64,000 nucleotides of DNA from Gemmatimonadota bacterium (GCA_022825725.1 JAJDWE010000050.1:1-64000), one strand, 5' to 3'. Counted from the first letter of the stretch, positions 17,348 through 27,510 are shown. Notes: a model not told the origin generated them from the letters alone. Numbers and translations: made by a program.

Positions 17348-18814
17348 TCATCCTCCGAGCAGCCAAGCGAGCAGCGCCGTGGGAACGGCGGACAACTCGG
17401 GATCGTCCAGGTCCAGCGCCCGTCTCGTCGCCACGAGGCCGCGCCAGGGAGATGCCCTCAGCGTGGGGGCGGCCCGCTTCCACCGATCCCCGTCCACATA
17501 CTTCGACTCGATCGCGAGCCCCCCGAAGCCTGGCCCGGCGAAATCGATCTCCTTGCGGCTGCGGGATCGGTGGTGGAGGACGGCATCGAAGCTCGGGTAG
17601 TCGCCCGGGTCGTGGCGCATGAAGGTTCGCACCAGGGTCATGCCCAACTGCTGTTCGGAGAGGAGCGACAGGTCGACGGGCCGGCGGCGACGCTCGGACA
17701 GCATGCAGAAGATGGGATCGGTAAAGTAGGTCTTCTCCTGCGCCCGCAGCGCCGGAGCCAGGCGATGTTCGCGGTAGCAGGGCCAGACGACGAAGCTCTC
17801 TCGGAGGGCGTCGATCCGGCGGCGAACCGTCTTCGCCGCCGTGCCCGTGTCCGTGGCGATGTCGCTGCAGTTCGTCGGCGACCCGATGCCGGTGGCCAGA
17901 CGCCTCACGAAGGCGTCGGTCTGCGCGCGGGACCAGGCGGACTGCCCGAACGCGTCGCCGCGGATGACGTCGAGCAAGCTCTGCTTCAGCACGCGGGCCG
18001 CATCCTCCTGGGGATGCGGATGCAGCGGGTCGAGCGCGGCGTTCGCCGCCACAGCTTGGGGGAACCCACCCACGACCAGGTAGGTTTCCCATTCGCGCAC
18101 GAGATGCGTCAGCCACGGCGCAAGCCCCCGCACCGCCTCCGGCAAGACCCTCGGGGTCAGATCGGCCACGGAAAGTGGGTCCGCCTCCGGGGGCGGGGCC
18201 TGGCCGGGATGATGCCCCGCCTCGCGACGCGCGCGAACGAAGCCTCGGAAGGACATGGGCAGGAGTATCCGATCCGAGTCCACGGCCGCTCCCCGCCGGC
18301 CGGCGAGCGCCTTCACCGCCGCAGTGAGGTTGTCGGCGGAGGAACCCGTGAGGACGACCGTGTCCGCACCGAAGCGAAGGTCGTTGTCACGCAACCATTT
18401 GATCGCCGACGGCCAGCCGGCGGAGATCGTCGTGATCTCATCGAGGAACCAGGTGCGGCGTCCGGAAGGCGGAGTAAGCGAGGCGGCCGCATCCACAACC
18501 CTTCGCAGATCCGAGGCCTCGAGTTCGTCGGCGGCAACATGGACGATGCGGCGCGGATCCTCGCCGGCCTCGATGAGGCTCCTCACCTTCTTCTTGATGG
18601 CGACGGACTTGCCCGCCCGCCGGGGACCACGAAGCACGTACAGTCCGCCCGGCACGAGCCCGTCGAGCACTCCGGCCGTGTACTCGAACGGGGCTTCGCC
18701 GGCCCGGCGCAGGTCCGGATCGCTCCCCGCCCACCCGTGACGATCCGTCCACCAGCCGGTGCGGGCGAGCGCGTCGCGCAATTCTCGAGTGCTGTGCAAG
18801 GACGCCTCCGTCAC
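17348..18814 (-). CDS. AAA ATPase with DUF4143-type C-terminus
   Basis: A 488-aa AAA_14/DUF4143-type protein. Walker A is GPRRAGKS (63-70) and a Walker B-like TWFLDEIT follows; a sensor-like VVLTGSSA comes after that. The C-terminal half has the DUF4143 winged-helix region and a PD-(D/E)XK-like core (SRKEIDFAG ... LAIESKYVDG). Proteins of this type are widespread accessory ATPases of unclear role. The GTG start follows immediately after an in-frame stop, so it cannot extend. Its upstream region holds two GTATAC sites in an AT-rich island unlike the surrounding DNA, suggesting its own regulation and perhaps transfer. Confidence 0.78.
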   Translation of the reverse strand: MTEASLHSTRELRDALARTGWWTDRHGWAGSDPDLRRAGEAPFEYTAGVLDGLVPGGLYVLRGPRRAGKSVAIKKKVRSLIEAGEDPRRIVHVAADELEASDLRRVVDAAASLTPPSGRRTWFLDEITTISAGWPSAIKWLRDNDLRFGADTVVLTGSSADNLTAAVKALAGRRGAAVDSDRILLPMSFRGFVRARREAGHHPGQAPPPEADPLSVADLTPRVLPEAVRGLAPWLTHLVREWETYLVVGGFPQAVAANAALDPLHPHPQEDAARVLKQSLLDVIRGDAFGQSAWSRAQTDAFVRRLATGIGSPTNCSDIATDTGTAAKTVRRRIDALRESFVVWPCYREHRLAPALRAQEKTYFTDPIFCMLSERRRRPVDLSLLSEQQLGMTLVRTFMRHDPGDYPSFDAVLHHRSRSRKEIDFAGPGFGGLAIESKYVDGDRWKRAAPTLRASPWRGLVATRRALDLDDPELSAVPTALLAWLLGG

Positions 18815-18837
18815 TCACTTCATCGTGCATGGCCCGA

Positions 18838-18882
18838 TTTTGTATACAATTTCGGGAGCGCATGACAGAAAATGTATACCAA
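18838..18882 (-). promoter_or_regulatory. AT-rich control region with two GTATAC sites
   Basis: GTATAC occurs at 18842-18847 and 18874-18879, 32 bp apart (about three helical turns), each flanked by A/T tracts. The proximal copy extends to the 10-bp palindrome TTGTATACAA. The copies lie 28-60 bp upstream of the ATPase start, where a promoter would be, and TATACA could itself serve as a -10 element. It fits a dimeric repressor or autoregulation, but no adjacent regulator gene is visible. Confidence 0.5.
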
Positions 18883-18981
18883 ATTCGCCACGGCGTGCAA
18901 CCGAGGCCGACTTGGTCACATGGTCACTGACCAAGGCGACGCGAGCCCAGCCCTCCGGGGCGTAGCGCGGGCGGTGACGCG

Positions 18982-21351
18982 CTACGGCTGGACGATCCGG
19001 TAGTCGACCGGCGGCTGGGCGCCCATGAGGTGCTCGATGAAGTAGTCCCACGTGCGCCGGATCAGGTACGGCTCGCGCGCGTAGCCGTGGTTCCGGTTCG
19101 GGAAGACGAGCATGTCGAACGTCTTGTTCGCCTCGATGAGGGCGTCGGCCACGAGCAGCGTCATGTTCGGGTGCACATTGTCGTCCAGCGACCCGTAGTG
19201 GAGGAGCAGCTTCCCCTTGAGGTTCGAGGCGATGTTCTGGTTCGCCTGCGAGTCGAAGCTGTCCGTCCCGTCCGGGTTCCGTTCGAGCAGCCCGTGGTAT
19301 TTTTCCCCCCACGGGAAGTGGTAGCCGCGCTGGTCGTGATTCCCCGCTCCCGACACCGCGACCTTGAAGAAGTCGGGGAAGGTGAGGATCGCGTCGGTCG
19401 AGGAGAAGCCGCCCCCGGAGTGGCCGAAGATTCCCACCCGCTCGATGTCGATGGGATAGCGAAGGGCGAGCGCCTTGAGCGCCGAGACGTGATCGGGGAT
19501 TCCGTTGTCCCGCATGTTCCCGTAGTAGCTCTCGTGGAAGGCCTTGGAGCGGTACGGCGTGCCCATGGCGTCGACCGCGAAAGTGATGAAGCCGAGCTGG
19601 GCGAGCGCGTGGCCCTGGCCCCGCGGCCCGGAGGTGAAGCCGGGCGTGCGGATGGGGCCGATCTGGGGGCCGGGGTAGACGTAGTCGATGACGGGATAGA
19701 CGGCTCCCTCCTCCAGGTTCGGGGGGAGCCAGAGATAGCCGTACACGTCCGTCACTCCGTCGCGCGCCTTCGCGGAGAAGCGCACCGGGGGCTCCCAGCC
19801 GGCCTCGAGGAGCGGGGAGATGTCCCCCTGCTCGACCGTCATCACGGGGCGTCCGGCATCGTCTCTGAGGACGGTGACCGGGGCCGTCGAGCGCGTGGAA
19901 TACGTGTCCACGAAGTAGCGGCCGTCGGGTGAGGCGGAGACCGCGTGGTGCGCGTCCTCCGGCGAGAGGAGCGTCACCCCGCCGCCATCGAGCGACGCGC
20001 GATAGAGGTGCTGCCGGTACGGATCGCGCCCGGGCTCGCGCCCCACGCCGGTGAAGTAGACCTGCCGTGCGGCCTCATCGATTGAGAGCATCTGGACGAC
20101 GAGCCAGGACCCCTGCGTGATCCGGTTCTTCATCTCTCCGGTGGCGAGGTCGTGCAGGTAGAGGTGGCCCCAGCCCTCGCGCTCGGAGAACCAGATGAAC
20201 TCGCTCCCGTTGTCGAGCACGCGCCAGTTGTAGGGCGTGCGGAGCTGGTTCAGCTCCACCCAGGTGTCGCCGCTCTCGACGATGACCTTGCGCGACGCGC
20301 CCGTGGCGGCGTCGACCTCGACGAGCGTCTGGTTCCTGAAATCCCGCGAATGGTGCGAGAAGTAGACGCGCGCGCCGTCCGGGGTCCACTGGGCCGCGTG
20401 CCAGGTCGTGTCCGCACCCCCGAAGTAGCCGACGACGGGGTCGTAGTCCGCCGGCACGTGGGCGCCGGTCCCGGCGTCGAAGATGTGGAGTTGCCAGGTG
20501 GGGACGATGGAGTCGCCGGGGAGCGCGTAGCGGTAGCTGTGGAGGATCGGGCGCCCGGTCGCGGCCTCGAGCAGGTGCAGGTCTTCAACGTCGCGCTCGT
20601 CGTAGCGGTGGGTCGCGATCCGGCGGCCGTCGGGGGACCACTCGGCCACCGGAGGCGGCTTGAAGTCGCGGCGGCGGTTGCTGATCTCCTGACAGCAGCC
20701 CTCCGGCGCGACGCCGTAGCCCCAGTGGAGTTCGCCGTCCGTCGAGAGTTGACGCTCCTCGTCGGAGCCGGTGTCGCGGACCCACAGATTCTCGTCGCGC
20801 GAGAAGACGGCGAGCGCACCATTGGGCGAATCGATTTCATGCGTCGCCCGCGCGACCGAGTCCGGACCCGTGCAGCGGTAGGCGCCGATGTCGCAGTCCC
20901 AGCGCTCGTGGGTGTCCGTCCAGAAACGGATCCCGCCGGACGCGTTGAACTCGAACTCGTCGAAGGGGAGGTCCGTCGCCTCGTGGCTCTCGTCGGAGGC
21001 TTCGGAGAGCGCGGCGGCGAGCCGGTCGTGGTCGAAGGCGGGCCGGCGGGTGCGGGCCGCGGCGTCGATCATGATGAACTCGTGGCCGCCGAACACCTGG
21101 TTGCGGTACCAGAATCGATTCGCGTCGACCCAGCGGGGGTTCACCGTGACGCCCGACGTGAGCTTCTCCGCGTGCCAGGGCAGGAACTGCTCGGCGCGCG
21201 CGTACTCGCTCGCGCTCACGGATTCCGGCTGGTAGGGCCGCGACTGGGCGGCGGCGGGCGGTGCGGCGGCGAGGGCGAGCACCGCGAAGAGGGCGACCGG
21301 AACGAGGGATGCCAACTTCGTTGGCGTACCGAAGATGGACGGACGTTTCAC
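18982..21351 (-). CDS. Secreted prolyl oligopeptidase-family (S9, DPP IV-like) peptidase
   Basis: A 789-aa exported serine peptidase. A signal peptide (ALFAVLALAAAPPAAAQS) is followed by a DPP IV-type beta-propeller of about 450 residues and a C-terminal alpha/beta hydrolase. The nucleophile elbow is GHSGGG (Ser near 645), the aspartate lies in LDDNVHP (near 723) and the histidine in NRNHGY (near 752). It would clip dipeptides or short peptides outside the inner membrane. GTG at 21351 was chosen: GGAGG lies 6 nt upstream and it opens the signal peptide. Divergent from the sugar cassette. Confidence 0.93.
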   Translation of the reverse strand: MKRPSIFGTPTKLASLVPVALFAVLALAAAPPAAAQSRPYQPESVSASEYARAEQFLPWHAEKLTSGVTVNPRWVDANRFWYRNQVFGGHEFIMIDAAARTRRPAFDHDRLAAALSEASDESHEATDLPFDEFEFNASGGIRFWTDTHERWDCDIGAYRCTGPDSVARATHEIDSPNGALAVFSRDENLWVRDTGSDEERQLSTDGELHWGYGVAPEGCCQEISNRRRDFKPPPVAEWSPDGRRIATHRYDERDVEDLHLLEAATGRPILHSYRYALPGDSIVPTWQLHIFDAGTGAHVPADYDPVVGYFGGADTTWHAAQWTPDGARVYFSHHSRDFRNQTLVEVDAATGASRKVIVESGDTWVELNQLRTPYNWRVLDNGSEFIWFSEREGWGHLYLHDLATGEMKNRITQGSWLVVQMLSIDEAARQVYFTGVGREPGRDPYRQHLYRASLDGGGVTLLSPEDAHHAVSASPDGRYFVDTYSTRSTAPVTVLRDDAGRPVMTVEQGDISPLLEAGWEPPVRFSAKARDGVTDVYGYLWLPPNLEEGAVYPVIDYVYPGPQIGPIRTPGFTSGPRGQGHALAQLGFITFAVDAMGTPYRSKAFHESYYGNMRDNGIPDHVSALKALALRYPIDIERVGIFGHSGGGFSSTDAILTFPDFFKVAVSGAGNHDQRGYHFPWGEKYHGLLERNPDGTDSFDSQANQNIASNLKGKLLLHYGSLDDNVHPNMTLLVADALIEANKTFDMLVFPNRNHGYAREPYLIRRTWDYFIEHLMGAQPPVDYRIVQP

Positions 21352-21434
21352 GGGATCCTCCCGGGTCTGGAGCGGCCTTGGCGTCGTCTGAACATAGACC
21401 GTCGCATCCGCCGTCCGGTAGCGCCGCCGCGGCG

Positions 21435-21464
21435 TTGCGGATTCGGACGGGCCGGCGCTAGCGT
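21435..21464 (+). promoter_or_regulatory. Putative promoter, TTGCGG-N18-TAGCGT
   Basis: TTGCGG at 21435-21440 and TAGCGT at 21459-21464, 18 nt apart, within the 163-nt divergent gap. It would drive the MFS/dehydrogenase/isomerase cassette with a leader of about 45 nt. Confidence 0.3.
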
Positions 21465-21514
21465 GCCGACCGGCCCCGGCCGGCCCCATCCGCCCCATCC
21501 GAGGAGCGATCCGC

Positions 21515-22993
21515 GTGAATACGACGTCTTCCGCCTTCCGCCCCAGGCGGCTCTTCCTGGGCAGTTGCGTGTCGCTCATCGCGACCTCCGTCACCTTCGC
21601 GGTGGTCGGCATCGTCATGTTCGCGCTCAAGAGCGAGTTCACCCTCACGAACTACGAGGTCGGCCTCATCGGCGGGGCGGCGATCTGGGGGTTCGCCGTG
21701 TCGCAGGTGCTGTTCGCTCCCTTCTGCGACGTGCTGGGGATGCGGTTTCTGCTTCGGCTCGCCTTCGGGTGTCACCTGGTGGGGGCGCTGATCCTCATCA
21801 CGGCGGGCGGCTTGTGGCAGGCCTTCGCCGGGGCGCTGACGCTGGCGCTCGGTAACGGACTCGTCGAGGCCGCCTGCAACCCGCTGGTGGCGGCGCTGTA
21901 TCCCGACCGGAAGACGGTCAAGCTGAACCAGTTCCACGTGTGGTTCCCGGGCGGAATCGTGATCGGCTCCGTGCTCGCTTTCGGGCTCGACTCGGCGGGG
22001 CTCACGGCGTGGCAACTGAAGATCGCTCTCATCCTCATCCCTACCCTCATCTACGGGCATCTGATGTGGCGGGAGGAGTTCCCGCCGACGGAGGGCGTGC
22101 GGGCCGGGGTGGGCATGGGCGCGATGTTCCAGGCCACCTTCACGACGCCCCTGATGATCCTGATGCTGTTCTGCATGGCGATCACGGCGTCAACGGAACT
22201 GGGGCCGAACCGCTGGGTGCCGGCGGTGCTCGAAGCGGGCGGGATTCCGGGGATCCTCGTGCTGGCGTGGATCAACGGCCTTATGGCGATCCTGCGCTAC
22301 AAGGCCGGGCCCGTGGTCGAGACGCTTTCGCCGACGGGGGTGCTATCGACGAGCGCCGCGGTCTCCGTCCTGGGGCTGCTCTGGCTCAGCTACGCGGAGA
22401 CGACGGCGATGGCTCTCGCTTCCGCCACCGTGTTCGCGGTCGGCGTGTGCTACTTCTGGCCGACGATGCTCGGCTTCGTGTCGGAGCGGGTGCCGCGATC
22501 CGGCGCGCTCGGACTGGGGATGATGGGGGCGACGGGGATGGCGGTGGTGGGACTGTGGACGACGCCGTGGATGGGAAAGATCGCCGACGAGGTGGGGCAC
22601 GAGCGGATCCCCGTGGCTGAGACGACGGCGCTCCTCGAGGACGCGTCGATGGCGTTCGCGGGGGCCGACGAGATCGCCGCCCCGGATCTGGCGGCGGCGG
22701 GCGAGGCGGTGGGGGAGGCGCTCGCCGGCTTGGGGCCGGATGGCGCGCTGCCGGCGTCGGTCACGGCGAACGCGCTGCGGGCGATCATCGACTCCGGAGG
22801 CGATGAGGCGCTGGTGGAGCGGGCGAGCGCGATCCTCGGGCCGGCGGACAACTACGGGGGCCGGGTCTCGTTCCGGCGTCTCGTTCCGATCACGGCCGTA
22901 CTCATCCTCATCTTCGGACTCATCCGCATGCGCGACCGGCGGGCGGGAGGATACCGGGCGGTCCGGATCGAAACGGGGTCGGGCGACGGATGA
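21515..22993 (+). CDS. MFS transporter of a sugar/polyol cassette
   Basis: A 492-aa major facilitator with about 12 helices. The first half contains FCDVLGMRFLLRL, a charged loop, and NQFHVWFPGGIVIGS. A hydrophilic insertion of about 100 residues lies before the last helix (around 370-465) and is unusual for the family. The downstream dehydrogenase (overlap ATGA) and isomerase suggest uptake of a sugar, inositol or sugar acid. GTG at 21515 is the only start giving a complete first helix. Confidence 0.8.
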   Translation: MNTTSSAFRPRRLFLGSCVSLIATSVTFAVVGIVMFALKSEFTLTNYEVGLIGGAAIWGFAVSQVLFAPFCDVLGMRFLLRLAFGCHLVGALILITAGGLWQAFAGALTLALGNGLVEAACNPLVAALYPDRKTVKLNQFHVWFPGGIVIGSVLAFGLDSAGLTAWQLKIALILIPTLIYGHLMWREEFPPTEGVRAGVGMGAMFQATFTTPLMILMLFCMAITASTELGPNRWVPAVLEAGGIPGILVLAWINGLMAILRYKAGPVVETLSPTGVLSTSAAVSVLGLLWLSYAETTAMALASATVFAVGVCYFWPTMLGFVSERVPRSGALGLGMMGATGMAVVGLWTTPWMGKIADEVGHERIPVAETTALLEDASMAFAGADEIAAPDLAAAGEAVGEALAGLGPDGALPASVTANALRAIIDSGGDEALVERASAILGPADNYGGRVSFRRLVPITAVLILIFGLIRMRDRRAGGYRAVRIETGSGDG

Positions 22994-24189
22994 CGGGCCG
23001 CCTCAGCTACGGGATGGTCGGGGGCGGACCCGGGGCCTTCATCGGGGACGTGCACCGGATGGCGGCGGAACTCGACGGCCTCGCGCGCATCGCGGCCGGC
23101 GCCTTCTCCTCGGATCCGGAGCGTTCCGCGGCGAAGGGGGCCGAGATCGGACTCGACCCCGGCCGCGTCTACGCGAGCTACGCGGAGATGGCGGCGTCGG
23201 AGGCTTCCCTGCCGCGTGATCGACGCCTGGACTTCGTCATCATCGTCACCCCGAACCATCTCCACTTCGATGTGGCGCGGACCTTCCTCGAGGCGGGGTT
23301 TCACGTGGTGTGCGACAAGCCGCTCACGACGACGGTCGAGGACGCCGAAGCGCTGTGCCGGCTCGTGGCGGGCGGGGATCGGGTGTTCGCGCTCACGCAC
23401 AACTACGGCGGCTACCCGATGATCAAGGACGCGCGCGCCATCGTGCGTGAGGGACGCGTCGGGGCCATCCGGCGCATCCAGCTGGAGTACTTCCAGGGGT
23501 GGCTGGCGACGCCGCTCGAGTTGACCGGGCACCCGCAGGCCGTGTGGCGCACGGATCCGGCGCAGGCGGGGGCCGCCGGGGCGCTGGGAGACATCGGGAC
23601 GCATGCGCATCATCTCGCGCGCTACGTGACGGGGCTGGAGGTCGAGGCGCTGTGCGGCGAGCTGACGACGTTTGTGCCGGGGCGGCGTCTCGAAGACGAC
23701 GCGAGCCTGCTCATGCGGTGGGACGGCGGCGTGCGGGGAACGCTCACGGTGTCACAGGTGGCGGCGGGCGAGGAGAACGGGCTCGCGATCCGCGTGTACG
23801 GGAGCGAGGGCTCGATCGCCTGGCGGCACGACGATGCGGAGACGCTGTGGCACCGGACGCCGGACGGACGGGCCAGGCCGCGGCGACGGGGACACGGCTG
23901 GATCTCGCCTGAGGCGGCCCGGGCCTCGCGGGTCCCGCCGGGTCATCCGGAGGGGTTCATCGAAGGGTTCGGGAATCTGTACCGGAACGTGATCTCGACC
24001 ATCGGAGCGCTCGACGAAGGGCGGACGCCGGACGGGGCGGACCTCGATTTTCCCACCGTGTGGGATGGGGCGCGCGGGGTTCATTTCCTCGAACGCGCGG
24101 TGGAGAGCGGGCGGCGCAGAGCGTGGGTGGACGCGCGGTACGAACCGCCGGGAGAGCCGCCTGCGGAGCCCGGAGAGCCGGCGCGATGA
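22990..24189 (+). CDS. Gfo/Idh/MocA-family NAD(P)-dependent oxidoreductase
   Basis: A 399-aa cytosolic sugar dehydrogenase. The Rossmann start reads [29 protein letters not shown] follows, then the catalytic-lysine segment CDKPLTT. The C-terminal domain has [15 protein letters not shown], with the histidine pair typical of the family. It would oxidise a sugar or inositol hydroxyl to a ketone. The ATG overlaps the transporter stop, and the next gene again overlaps by ATGA. The exact substrate is not readable. Confidence 0.93.
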   Translation: MTGRLSYGMVGGGPGAFIGDVHRMAAELDGLARIAAGAFSSDPERSAAKGAEIGLDPGRVYASYAEMAASEASLPRDRRLDFVIIVTPNHLHFDVARTFLEAGFHVVCDKPLTTTVEDAEALCRLVAGGDRVFALTHNYGGYPMIKDARAIVREGRVGAIRRIQLEYFQGWLATPLELTGHPQAVWRTDPAQAGAAGALGDIGTHAHHLARYVTGLEVEALCGELTTFVPGRRLEDDASLLMRWDGGVRGTLTVSQVAAGEENGLAIRVYGSEGSIAWRHDDAETLWHRTPDGRARPRRRGHGWISPEAARASRVPPGHPEGFIEGFGNLYRNVISTIGALDEGRTPDGADLDFPTVWDGARGVHFLERAVESGRRRAWVDARYEPPGEPPAEPGEPAR

Positions 24190-25184
24190 GCGCGCGACCG
24201 ATCACGCTGTTCACCGGCCAGTGGGCGGACATGCCGCTGGCGAGGCTCGCGGCCAAGGCGGCCGAGTGGGGCTACGACGGGCTCGAGCTCGCCTGCTGGG
24301 GCGACCACTTCGACATCGTGCGGGCGACGGAGGAGGACAGCTACGCGGCCGGGCAGCGCGATCTGCTGGCGGCCCACGGCCTCGAGGTGCACGCGATCGC
24401 CAACCACCTCGTCGGCCAGGCCGTGTGCGACCCGATCGACGCCCGCCACCAACTCATTCTGCCGGAGCCCGTGTGGGGCGACGGCGACCCCGAGGCCGTG
24501 CGGCGGCGGGCCGCGGCGGAAATGAGCCGGACGGCCGCCGCGGCGGCTGCGCTCGGCGTCCCGGTCGTGAACGGCTTCACCGGCAGCTCGATCTGGGCCG
24601 CCGCCTACGCCTTCCCGCCGCACCCGCCCGGCTTCGTGGAGGCCGGCTTCGCCGACTTCGCCGACCGCTGGAACCCGATCCTCGACGCCTTCGCCGCGGC
24701 GGGCGTGAAGTTCGCCCTCGAAGTGCACCCCACGGAGATCGCCTTCGACTCCGCGAGTGCGGCGCGGGCCGTGGAGGCCGTGGCGGGGCACGCCGCTTTC
24801 GGCTTCAACTACGACCCCAGCCATCTCGCCTACCAGGGCGTCGATTACGTCGGCTTCATCCTCGAGTTCGCCGACCGCATCCATCACGCGCACATGAAGG
24901 ACGTGTGGTGGTCGGACACCCCGCGCCGCTCCGGCGCCTTCGGAGGCCACCTCGACTTCGGGCATGCGGAGCGCGGGTGGGACTTCCGTTCCATCGGCCG
25001 CGGTCACGTGAACTTCGAGGAGATCCTCCGCGCGCTGGACCGCGTGGGCTACGCGGGGCCTCTCTCCATCGAGTGGGAGGACAGCGGCATGGACCGCGAA
25101 CACGGCGCCCAGGAAGCGTATGAACGGCTCCGGGCCATGACCTTCCCCCCCTCCGCCACCGCCTTCGACGCCGCCTTCTCGTAG
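24186..25184 (+). CDS. Sugar phosphate isomerase/epimerase-type TIM barrel protein
   Basis: A 332-aa xylose-isomerase-like TIM barrel (AP endonuclease 2 family fold). Metal-ligand segments are visible: [35 protein letters not shown] and a late LSIEWED. The family includes inosose isomerases and dehydratases and 3-keto-sugar epimerases, which fits the preceding Gfo/Idh enzyme. ATG at 24186 overlaps the previous stop by ATGA; the longer frame starts inside the dehydrogenase and was rejected. It is the last gene of the cassette, followed at once by a VapC remnant. Confidence 0.9.
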   Translation: MSARPITLFTGQWADMPLARLAAKAAEWGYDGLELACWGDHFDIVRATEEDSYAAGQRDLLAAHGLEVHAIANHLVGQAVCDPIDARHQLILPEPVWGDGDPEAVRRRAAAEMSRTAAAAAALGVPVVNGFTGSSIWAAAYAFPPHPPGFVEAGFADFADRWNPILDAFAAAGVKFALEVHPTEIAFDSASAARAVEAVAGHAAFGFNYDPSHLAYQGVDYVGFILEFADRIHHAHMKDVWWSDTPRRSGAFGGHLDFGHAERGWDFRSIGRGHVNFEEILRALDRVGYAGPLSIEWEDSGMDREHGAQEAYERLRAMTFPPSATAFDAAFS

Positions 25185-25426
25185 AAATCGGCCGCTTCGA
25201 GATCCTGATCCCCGACTCGCTGGGCCAGTTCCGGAGCGCAACGCGGATCTACCGCGCGTGTCAGCGGGCGGGATGTACGATTCGGTCCACGGCAGACTGC
25301 CTGGTCGCCGCTGCGGCCCTGGATGCGCGTCGCCCCCTGCTGGCCCGGAATCGCAACTTCGACATCATCGCCCGCCACACGGAACTCGAACTCGTCGTTC
25401 CGACAGCGCCGGAATCGCACGCCTGA
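25181..25426 (+). pseudogene. C-terminal remnant of a VapC-type PIN-domain toxin
   Basis: An 82-codon frame with no start codon, overlapping the stop of the isomerase gene. It reads like the last 80 residues of VapC: an ATRIYRACQRAG helix, TIRSTADCLVAAAAL with the conserved acidic residue, and then NRNFDIIARHTEL, where family members usually have DRDFD. The N-terminal half, including the first catalytic aspartate, is missing and no VapB antitoxin is present. The upstream copy was probably lost by deletion. It covers most of the 270-nt gap before the next gene. Confidence 0.75.
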
Positions 25427-25454
25427 GCTGGCAGCGGAGCTTTGTCGCGGGCTG

Positions 25455-27395
25455 CTACGGCGGGGCGGGGCCCCAGAGGGCCGTCACGCCCATCTCGTAG
25501 GGGACCACGAGGCCGGCGCTCGCACTGTCCGGGAGCACGAAGAGGGGCGTCCGACCGGGGGATGCCTCGATGAGGCGCGCGTTCGCTTCCGGACCGAGAT
25601 CCCGCGTCCAAAGCACACCCGAGCCACCGAGTCCGGGCAGGTCGCCACGCCATACGTAGCTCGTGAGGCCCATCAGGCCGAGCCGGTCGGCCGCCGCCTC
25701 GCGCCGACACCGGTCGACGACCTCTTCCGGTCGCTGCGCTCCGACGAGGGCACCTTCGAGGCGGCAGGGCGAATACTGATTGATGAGCGCCCGAACGCTG
25801 TCGAGCCTCATGGGCCGCGCGGCGAGCCGGGCGCCGATCCGGTCCTGCCAGGACTCGTGCACGAACACGAGCGACGGGCCGGACTCCGCGATCTCGGGAA
25901 CGAGCTCGGGGCGGCCTCCCAAGCGTACGACGCGCTCAGCGCCCCCCACGGCCAAGCCGTAACCGATGGAGACGAGGACGAGGACGGCGATCCCGTCCGA
26001 CAGCCACGGGCGGCGGCCTGCTCGCGCGAGACCGACCGCAGCGAGGACGAGGAGCGCGCACCACGCAGGCACGGCCTCGCCGAGCATGCGCGGCCCGAAC
26101 ACGAGGTCGTGATGCCAGTAGAGCGCGCTCGCCAGGATCGGCAGGAGCGCCCATGCGGCGAGGAGGCGTTCGCCGCGCCGCAGGCGGCGGGCGAAGAGAA
26201 GGTAGAGTCCGATGAGGGCGGCAACCGGCAGCACGGTGCCGAAGAGTTCGCGCCCGACCGAGAGCAATTCGGTCGACGTGTAGCCCAGCGCCTGCGTGAA
26301 GCCATACATGCGGCCCCATGGGTCGATGTGGAAGCCGAGGCCGTGGCTCGGGCCGGCGGCGGCCGTGTAGCCGAGGGTGAGCGGGCTGCCGAAGAAGCGG
26401 GCGTTGAACCAGCCGAAACCGACCGCGAACGGGAGACCGCCCAGCACCCACCAGGCGAAGCGGCGCAGGAGCCACGGCCGATGCAGGCCCGGTTCCCGTG
26501 GTGGCGCGGTGAGCCACACGCCGGCCGTCACGGCGGCGCCGATGAGCAGGCCGGAGACGGGGCGCGTCGTGACCATGAAGCCCATCGCGCCGCCCGCCGC
26601 CAGCGCCCACACGGCCCGGCCCGTCTCGGCCCGGAGCGAGAGCCAGAGGGCGAGCGCGGCGAAGGCCGCCACGGTCGCGTGGTTCATGTAGGCTCCGGCA
26701 AGGCCCAGCAGCATGGGACTGGTGACGGCGAGCAGGGCGCCGAGTCGAGCGGCCGCGATCCGGCCGGGGAGCAGACGTTCGAAGGACAGGACCGAGAAGA
26801 CACCCAGGATTCCCATGGCCACCGCCATGGCGACCCACGCACCCCCCACCTTGAATCCCGCAGCGAGCCACAGGGCGTGCCCGGGCGGGTACTGGGACAC
26901 CCATCCCGCGGCGGTGGGGACCATGAACTGCATGACCCAGAACTCGGGCATCGAGAGCGGAGGCCCGGCCAATTCCCCGGCAGCGAAGTAGCGGGCCTGC
27001 AGGAGCTGCACGCTCGCATCGTTGAGGACCGGTCGTCCCTGCAACACGGCCAGCGCGACCGCGACCGTAAGGCCCGCTCCCACGAGCCCCATGAACGTGG
27101 CCGCGGACCACGCGGGCGGCCGCTCGATCGCCCGGCCGATCCGGGTGAGAATGGCGGACAGCCTCCCTCCCCCAAACGCCCCTGCCAGGGCGGCGACCCC
27201 CACTACGAGGAGGGTCCAGACGCCGGTCGTCACGCCCCAACTGTACGTCCAGTGCTCGAACCCCGACCGGCGCATGAGGTCGTCGAGCGCGCCCGGAGGT
27301 GCGGACGGATCGAGGACGACGAACACAGGGACGGCGACGAGCACGACCAGACAGAGTCCCAGGACCCGCCGGCCGGCATCGAGGAATACGTTCAT
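25455..27395 (-). CDS. Polytopic membrane glycosyltransferase-like protein (GT39/ArnT-like)
   Basis: A 646-aa membrane protein with about 11-13 helices and a soluble C-terminal domain of roughly 180 residues. The loop after helix 3 reads LNDASVQLLQARYFAAGEL, followed by the periplasmic QYPPGHALWLAAG; both resemble GT-C enzymes of the GT39/PMT type that use lipid-linked sugars. No activity can be assigned. The ATG at 27395 begins a clean signal-anchor helix. It is divergent from the ABC system and separated from it by 263 nt. Confidence 0.7.
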   Translation of the reverse strand: MNVFLDAGRRVLGLCLVVLVAVPVFVVLDPSAPPGALDDLMRRSGFEHWTYSWGVTTGVWTLLVVGVAALAGAFGGGRLSAILTRIGRAIERPPAWSAATFMGLVGAGLTVAVALAVLQGRPVLNDASVQLLQARYFAAGELAGPPLSMPEFWVMQFMVPTAAGWVSQYPPGHALWLAAGFKVGGAWVAMAVAMGILGVFSVLSFERLLPGRIAAARLGALLAVTSPMLLGLAGAYMNHATVAAFAALALWLSLRAETGRAVWALAAGGAMGFMVTTRPVSGLLIGAAVTAGVWLTAPPREPGLHRPWLLRRFAWWVLGGLPFAVGFGWFNARFFGSPLTLGYTAAAGPSHGLGFHIDPWGRMYGFTQALGYTSTELLSVGRELFGTVLPVAALIGLYLLFARRLRRGERLLAAWALLPILASALYWHHDLVFGPRMLGEAVPAWCALLVLAAVGLARAGRRPWLSDGIAVLVLVSIGYGLAVGGAERVVRLGGRPELVPEIAESGPSLVFVHESWQDRIGARLAARPMRLDSVRALINQYSPCRLEGALVGAQRPEEVVDRCRREAAADRLGLMGLTSYVWRGDLPGLGGSGVLWTRDLGPEANARLIEASPGRTPLFVLPDSASAGLVVPYEMGVTALWGPAPP

Positions 27396-27482
27396 GCCGG
27401 GGAAGCTACACTCGCGCCAGCGGCCTGTCTGCGATCACCCGCGACGGCCAGCGGCGGCCACCGCCGACATGCCCGCCGGTGC

Positions 27483-27510
27483 TTGACTCGCACCGCGCCC
27501 CATCTACCTT
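27483..27510 (+). promoter_or_regulatory. Putative promoter, TTGACT-N16-TACCTT
   Basis: TTGACT at 27483-27488 and TACCTT at 27505-27510, 16 nt apart, in the divergent gap. It would drive the ABC operon with a leader of roughly 140 nt. Confidence 0.3.
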
